The notes beneath the pieces are model-generated. The model saw nothing but the letters and a program-made list of their open reading frames with translations. It was not told the DNA's origin and ran no database searches. Of a stretch of DNA of 34,163 nucleotides, positions 30,651 through 34,163 are shown piece after piece. Made by a program: the position numbers and the translations under genes. How positions within the stretch are numbered: position 1 is the first letter of the stretch; each line of letters starts with the position of its first letter. This stretch comes from a virus, in IMG/VR virus record IMGVR_UViG_3300047375_000463, positions 1-34,163 of that record; one strand, written 5' to 3'.

Positions 30651-30687
30651 GCAGGAGCCTCGAAACAGAATCCTGCAACTTATTTTT
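30651..30687 (+). terminator. Alternative hairpin at the tmRNA 3' end, possible terminator or processing site
   Basis: GCAGGA (30651-30656) can pair with TCCTGC (30671-30676), followed by a T-rich stretch. It competes with the tag-enclosing stem for 30652-30658. It may define the end of the coding piece or attenuate transcription into the next gene. Confidence 0.45.
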
Positions 30688-30698
30688 AAGGAGAAATT

Positions 30699-31784
30699 AT
30701 GCCACCACGTAATCATAGTAATTGGACTAAGACGCCAAAGGTAGAATATATTAGCAGTGAATGCTATAATGATCATAGCATTTATCTACGTGAACAAGAA
30801 GAAATCTTTTCAAAGGTGTGGGTTCCTATGTGCCACATCAGTGAGATGTATAATAAAGATGACTATCGTACTACACAAATTGCAGGTCAAAATGTAATTG
30901 CATGGAATACTGGTGACGGTATTAAGGCAGCATATAATTTACAAATGCAATCACCTGCTGGCAATCAAGTCTCTATTGATAGAGGTTGTGGTAAAAAGCT
31001 ACACTGTGAAGTCAAACATGGTGGTATGGTATGGGTAACACTTGATCCCAATCCTACACAATCAGTTGATGAATGGACAGCGGGTGCATTTGATTGTATT
31101 GCTGATGCTATTGACACCGAAGAGATGGAAGTTTTTCATTACCATAAAGCAGTTATAGATACTAATTATAAATTATGGCATGATACAAACAGCGAATTCT
31201 ATCATGACTTTATGCATTATTTTAATCGTGTGTCAGGATTCAACGATGAATACTTTGCCAGAAAAAATATACCATTCGATAATGGCCACGTTAATGTTAG
31301 TTCATTTACAGTCAACTACGAAGAGTATGATGGGTTTGAGGATAGAGGCGAGCTTAGTTTCCCTAACCTCCCACCAAATCAATGGTATATGGTTGATTTA
31401 TTCCCTGGATTTAATTTTAATTTACGCGGTAGCGCTTATAGAAGCGACAGCGTCACACCTCTTGGGCCAAACAAAGTACTTATTGAGTTTAGAGGGTATG
31501 GTCTCAGAAAAGATACGCCAGAAGAAAGGCAAACTAGAATAAAACACCATAACTCTATATGGGGACCATTCGGTCGTAACCTACATGAAGATTTAATTGG
31601 TGTTGCAGGTCAAGGTACTACTATGAGAGAAGGTACAGAATCGAGAAACATTCTACACGGTCGCCATGAAAATTCTACAATTCATGATGAAGTTGGAATG
31701 AGACATTATTACGAAGCATGGGGAAATATGTTGGGCGTAACTCCAATGAATCCTTTACAATTTGAAAAGGCAAAGGCTGCATAA
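30699..31784 (+). CDS. Ring-hydroxylating-oxygenase alpha-subunit-like protein with degenerate Rieske domain
   Basis: 361 aa. The N-terminus follows the ring-hydroxylating dioxygenase alpha-subunit pattern (YLREQEEIFSKVWVPMCHISEM, then DDYRTTQIAGQNVIAWN). The Rieske Cx1H...Cx2H is lost: the first site is NLQMQSPAG (residues 80-88) and the second keeps only C103 and H107 spaced as Cx3H. The catalytic domain keeps probable mononuclear-iron ligands: H169 and H173 in SEFYHDFMH, and D298 in NLHEDLIGV. It may be an oxygenase with another electron source or a non-canonical enzyme. AAGGAG precedes the ATG. It ends in a TAATG-type overlap with the next gene. Confidence 0.68.
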   Translation: MPPRNHSNWTKTPKVEYISSECYNDHSIYLREQEEIFSKVWVPMCHISEMYNKDDYRTTQIAGQNVIAWNTGDGIKAAYNLQMQSPAGNQVSIDRGCGKKLHCEVKHGGMVWVTLDPNPTQSVDEWTAGAFDCIADAIDTEEMEVFHYHKAVIDTNYKLWHDTNSEFYHDFMHYFNRVSGFNDEYFARKNIPFDNGHVNVSSFTVNYEEYDGFEDRGELSFPNLPPNQWYMVDLFPGFNFNLRGSAYRSDSVTPLGPNKVLIEFRGYGLRKDTPEERQTRIKHHNSIWGPFGRNLHEDLIGVAGQGTTMREGTESRNILHGRHENSTIHDEVGMRHYYEAWGNMLGVTPMNPLQFEKAKAA

Positions 31785-32005
31785 TGGCTGAAGAAAAAAA
31801 GACTGGTGTTGTGGTTAAAAACGATCATAACGAATTCGAGTTGTTGTTAAGATTTTTAGGCAATGAATTAATTGCAATTAGATTGGCAGCAACAAACTTT
31901 AATGGTAAGTTGATTATGTGGAGTATTGTCCTTATGATCTTTACGTTTATGATAATGGAGGTTTTCGGTCTGAGCGCAATGCTCGGTTTCGGCGATATGG
32001 GATAA
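31784..32005 (+). CDS. Small membrane protein of unknown function
   Basis: 73 aa. Polar N-terminal 40 residues (VVVKNDHNEFELLLRFLGNELIAIRL) and one C-terminal transmembrane segment (LIMWSIVLMIFTFMIMEVFG). It starts at the stop of the oxygenase-like gene (TAATG) and overlaps the next gene's start (TAATG). It might anchor a partner at the membrane; no family recognised. Confidence 0.65.
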   Translation: MAEEKKTGVVVKNDHNEFELLLRFLGNELIAIRLAATNFNGKLIMWSIVLMIFTFMIMEVFGLSAMLGFGDMG

Positions 32006-32361
32006 TGACAAAATTCGGTAAACAATTATTAGCCGCATGGATTTTTTCTATTGGCGTTATAGTATTAACTAACCTAGCTTTTGCTGCTCCGTATTGGGCA
32101 CAAAAGCCTATTCAATGCGCTTCTCCGGGAGAAGTATTTAATAGATTGGATAGAGATGGTCTCGTACCATTATTTTCTTCTACAGGAAATGCTAAAGTAG
32201 AAGATAACATTTATACTAAAATGTATGCTATGTTGTATAATCAAGACACCGGTGCGTGGGCCTTTATAGAATTTTTTGATGAAGAAACAACATGCGTCAT
32301 AGTAGTCGGCGAAGGTGTAGACTTTGATGTACAAGGCGAAGAAACAAAAGCACCGTACTAA
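32005..32361 (+). CDS. Secreted/periplasmic small protein of unknown function
   Basis: 118 aa from ATG 32005 (TAATG overlap; a longer upstream frame is a shadow). It has a clear signal peptide: basic start, hydrophobic core (AAWIFSIGVIVLTNLAFA) and probable cleavage after AFA before APYW. The mature part (about 91 aa) has two cysteines (IQCASPG and TTCVIVVGEG) that could form a disulfide, and a YNQDTGAWAFIEFF strand. Export by the host is implied. Function unknown. Confidence 0.72.
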   Translation: MTKFGKQLLAAWIFSIGVIVLTNLAFAAPYWAQKPIQCASPGEVFNRLDRDGLVPLFSSTGNAKVEDNIYTKMYAMLYNQDTGAWAFIEFFDEETTCVIVVGEGVDFDVQGEETKAPY

Positions 32362-32381
32362 AATGTATTAGGAATTTTAAT

Positions 32382-32999
32382 ATGAGTTATAATAGTTTAT
32401 TATCTTTTGGTGACTTGATACCTTTAAAATTAAAGTGTAATGTTAAGAAGTTATTTGACGAAACGGAAGAGTTCGTCTATCTAAAATACAATCCAAGAAA
32501 AGATATAGAAAGATACGGTTTAAGTATTACCAGTTTAGACGGTTCTTTAAATGGTATAGATTTAGATTCTATAAAAGAATATAATAAAGAAAATAATACT
32601 GAATATGATGAGTTATCTTTTAATAAATTTACAGATGTTTATAATATTAGTTCAGAAATACAAAAAATAGTAGAACCATTTAAAAATCATATAGGTCGTT
32701 CACACATTTTACATTTGGCAAAGGGTGGTTATTTTCCACCTCATAGAGATTTGCCTGTGTATGTAGAACAACAGAATAGTTTAAGAGTATTAATACCTTT
32801 GAAAGGTTGTAATCCACCAGATATGTATTTTATGTACGAAGATAAACCATTACATTTTGAACATGGTAGGGCATATTTTTTAAACACAAATAAAGCACAT
32901 AATCTATTTGCATTTAAAGATAGTTATATGATAGTATTAAATATAAAAACAAGTGAGCAAGTGTATCAGATTTTAGGAAACAATTTCCAGGCGAGTTAA
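32382..32999 (+). CDS. 2OG-Fe(II) hydroxylase, aspartyl-beta-hydroxylase-like
   Basis: 205 aa. The cupin/jelly-roll core has PPHRDLPVY (H121 and D123) and NKAHNLF (H173), the 2-His-1-Asp iron triad, with RVLIPLKG and HGRAYFLNTN as conserved strands. It resembles aspartyl/asparaginyl or free-amino-acid (for example proline) hydroxylases found in marine phages. Substrate unknown. The region is very AT-rich. GGAATTTTAAT before the ATG is a weak SD. Followed at two bases by the desaturase. Confidence 0.82.
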   Translation: MSYNSLLSFGDLIPLKLKCNVKKLFDETEEFVYLKYNPRKDIERYGLSITSLDGSLNGIDLDSIKEYNKENNTEYDELSFNKFTDVYNISSEIQKIVEPFKNHIGRSHILHLAKGGYFPPHRDLPVYVEQQNSLRVLIPLKGCNPPDMYFMYEDKPLHFEHGRAYFLNTNKAHNLFAFKDSYMIVLNIKTSEQVYQILGNNFQAS

Positions 33000-33000
33000 T

Positions 33001-33561
33001 TTGACGTTTTTATATATTTACATTTTGTATTACACTATGGTAACTATTGGAATTACTTGGGGTTATCACCGATGTTTTGCACATAATGAAATAAAAGTAA
33101 ATTTAGTAATCGAATGTATAATGCTTTATTTTGGATTATTGTGTGGAGGACAGTCTGCATTAAGTTGGTGTGGTGTTCATAGAATGCATCATGCCTATTC
33201 AGATACACCACAAGATCCTCATAGTCCATTATATAAAAAATGGTATGAAATAGTTTTTTCGAGTTGGAAAGTAAAAAATATTCCAAGGAAATTTGTAAAG
33301 GATCTATATGAAAATCCTAGGGTAATGTTTTTCCATAAGTATGGTTGGCCAATAATAATATCAACATGGGCATTGGCAATATATTTTTATGTCATCCATT
33401 ATTTAATATCAGTATATCTATTATCATATATATTTTATGGTATGCTAAATTTATTTGGTCACTCAGAAAATGGTCCAGTAAATAAATGGTGGATTAATCT
33501 ATTTGCACCATTTGAAGGACAACACAGAGATCATCATGAAACAAAACATATTAAATCGTAG
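33001..33561 (+). CDS. Membrane fatty-acid desaturase (short form)
   Basis: 186 aa. All three histidine boxes of the delta-9-type desaturase family are present: GYHRCFAH (H23, H28), HRMHH (H60-H64) with DTPQDPHSP after it, and HRDHHE (H175-H179). Hydrophobic segments are near residues 1-20, 35-55 and 115-150. It is clearly shorter than the roughly 250-320 aa usual for the family: almost nothing before box 1 and seven residues after box 3. TTG 33001 has AGGCGAG upstream; ATG 33037 would cut into box 1's membrane segment. Electron donor unknown. Overlaps the next gene by 26 nt. Confidence 0.85.
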   Translation: MTFLYIYILYYTMVTIGITWGYHRCFAHNEIKVNLVIECIMLYFGLLCGGQSALSWCGVHRMHHAYSDTPQDPHSPLYKKWYEIVFSSWKVKNIPRKFVKDLYENPRVMFFHKYGWPIIISTWALAIYFYVIHYLISVYLLSYIFYGMLNLFGHSENGPVNKWWINLFAPFEGQHRDHHETKHIKS

Positions 33562-34163
33562 TAAAGCAGTTAGAACCTCTATTCTACCAGAAGTTTATAA
33601 TACAATAAAAGATATACCTGTAGATTTTGACGGTATAACCAATTACAAAACAAATATCATTGAGTGGTTAAAACCAATGGTAGACCTAACAGGCTATCAT
33701 GTTTATCCACGCAATGGTATTACTGAAGGATTAGATTGGTGGTATAATAGAGAGTTGCGCGGCGTAAATATAAGAGAAGGTGACTATCAATGGATTGATA
33801 GTAAAAAGGGTGAAGGTAAAATTGCTTACATTAGTCTACCTAGTTCTATAGATGGAAATATAGATATAGGACCAAAACTTTGTCCTATTGCGCTAGATCT
33901 TGCATATGTTGGTAGTACACAAATTAAACCAATTGAGTTAGATACAATCGATTATGCTTTCTATAGTTTAAGTAAATCATTCGGCGTAAGAAATATAAGG
34001 ACCGGATGGATATTTACAAAGGAACCGGATCCTAAACTAGAGGCATTGACTTTTAGTGCAAAGTATTATAATTATTATGCACATCAAGTTGCTGAAAATA
34101 TTATAAGTAACTACGATATAGATTATGTACATAATCGTTTATATGACGAACAACTACGTGTAT
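33536..34163 (+). CDS. PLP-dependent aminotransferase-like protein, 3' partial
   Basis: At least 209 aa, open to the right edge. ATG 33536 lies inside the desaturase end. Fold-type-I features: GITEGLDWWYN (like the 'G.TEG' PLP-phosphate loop), IALDLAYVG with D121 (binds the pyridine nitrogen), and YSLSKSFGVRNIRTGWIFT with the probable PLP lysine K147. The D-to-K distance (26) and short N-terminus suggest a compact class I/II enzyme. An amino-group transfer or C-N lyase reaction is expected; substrate unknown. It extends the metabolic cluster past the window. Confidence 0.75.
   Translation, partial: MKQNILNRSKAVRTSILPEVYNTIKDIPVDFDGITNYKTNIIEWLKPMVDLTGYHVYPRNGITEGLDWWYNRELRGVNIREGDYQWIDSKKGEGKIAYISLPSSIDGNIDIGPKLCPIALDLAYVGSTQIKPIELDTIDYAFYSLSKSFGVRNIRTGWIFTKEPDPKLEALTFSAKYYNYYAHQVAENIISNYDIDYVHNRLYDEQLRV

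Larger units (their letters stand above)
30366..30676 (+). ncRNA. ssrA: Circularly permuted two-piece tmRNA
   Basis: The 3' tRNA-like half comes first: T-stem GTGGG/CCCAC (30404-30408, 30416-30420), then CGCCTCC-ACCA (30421-30431). After a 109-nt intervening stretch (30432-30540) comes the 5' half: GGGGGCG (30541-30547) pairs with CGCCTCC over 7 bp, with the G3-U70 wobble that marks alanyl-tRNA and tmRNA. The typical GGATCGACAG follows. The resume codon GCA (30598) opens the tag ANDNFAPEMRLAA, and a 7-bp stem GCTCCTG/CAGGAGC (30613-30619, 30652-30658) encloses the tag end. Piece ends (about 30366 and 30660-30676) are estimates. The T-loop GGCAGTA is not the usual TTCRA type. It would rescue stalled ribosomes and tag proteins for proteolysis. 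Confidence 0.9.

Noticed and set aside
1-34163. CRISPR array, integrase or insertion sequence
   Set aside because: No regularly spaced repeats, recombinase motifs or terminal inverted repeats with target duplications were seen; the gene set is that of a lytic phage.

Overview
This window is part of the genome of an AT-rich, T4-like (Tevenvirinae-related) marine myovirus. The evidence is a near-complete T4 replication, recombination and late-transcription core in a recognisable order: uvsY, uvsW, gp55, gp47, gp46, gp45, gp44, gp62, regA, gp43, uvsX, gp41. It also carries genes typical of marine T4-like phages: hsp20, a MazG-type pyrophosphohydrolase, thyX, a DUF3310 protein and several 2OG-Fe(II) oxygenases. 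The host is probably an alphaproteobacterium, because the phage carries a circularly permuted two-piece tmRNA whose tag (ANDNFAPEMRLAA) is of the alphaproteobacterial type. That host assignment is an inference.

Layout. 1-2389: end of a tail-fibre/adhesin module with LamG-like domains. 2397-5440: uvsY, uvsW and two unknown genes. 5536-8979: late sigma factor gp55 and the gp47/gp46 nuclease. 8952-13393: sliding clamp, clamp loader and regA, with a 2OG oxygenase, a glutaredoxin and a small membrane protein inserted between gp44 and gp62. 13394-15131: late genes (hsp20, small proteins, T4-type lysozyme) under TATAAATA late promoters. 15138-17690: DNA polymerase gp43. 17696-19067: MazG-like enzyme and a primase-like protein. 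19076-21494: nucleotide-modification operon, including a clear dCMP hydroxymethylase (gp42) and a dCMP deaminase. 21495-21733: structured intergenic region. 21734-24509: glycosyltransferase, UDP-galactopyranose mutase and sugar epimerase. 24497-29490: uvsX, small genes, an APS-kinase-like protein, a nucleotidyltransferase, helicase gp41, thyX and DUF3310. 29456-30323: three overlapping minus-strand genes behind a late promoter. 30324-34163: permuted tmRNA followed by an unusual metabolic island (ring-hydroxylating-oxygenase-like protein, membrane and secreted small proteins, 2OG hydroxylase, fatty-acid desaturase, PLP aminotransferase-like protein cut by the window end).

Regulation. Twelve promoter-like sites share one architecture: T(G/T)TAC(A/T), exactly 17 nt, then TATAAT. 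Ten lie just upstream of transcription units and two lie inside genes, upstream of gp46 and gp41. Late promoters are TATAAATA, as expected for gp55. Genes inside units usually overlap (ATGA, TAATG, GTGA, TTGA), and several start codons are TTG or GTG.

The most interesting points are the permuted tmRNA with a small SD-preceded ORF in its intervening segment, the gp42 / glycosyltransferase / UDP-galactopyranose-mutase set that suggests glycosylated hydroxymethylcytosine DNA with an unusual sugar, and the oxygenase/desaturase/aminotransferase island.
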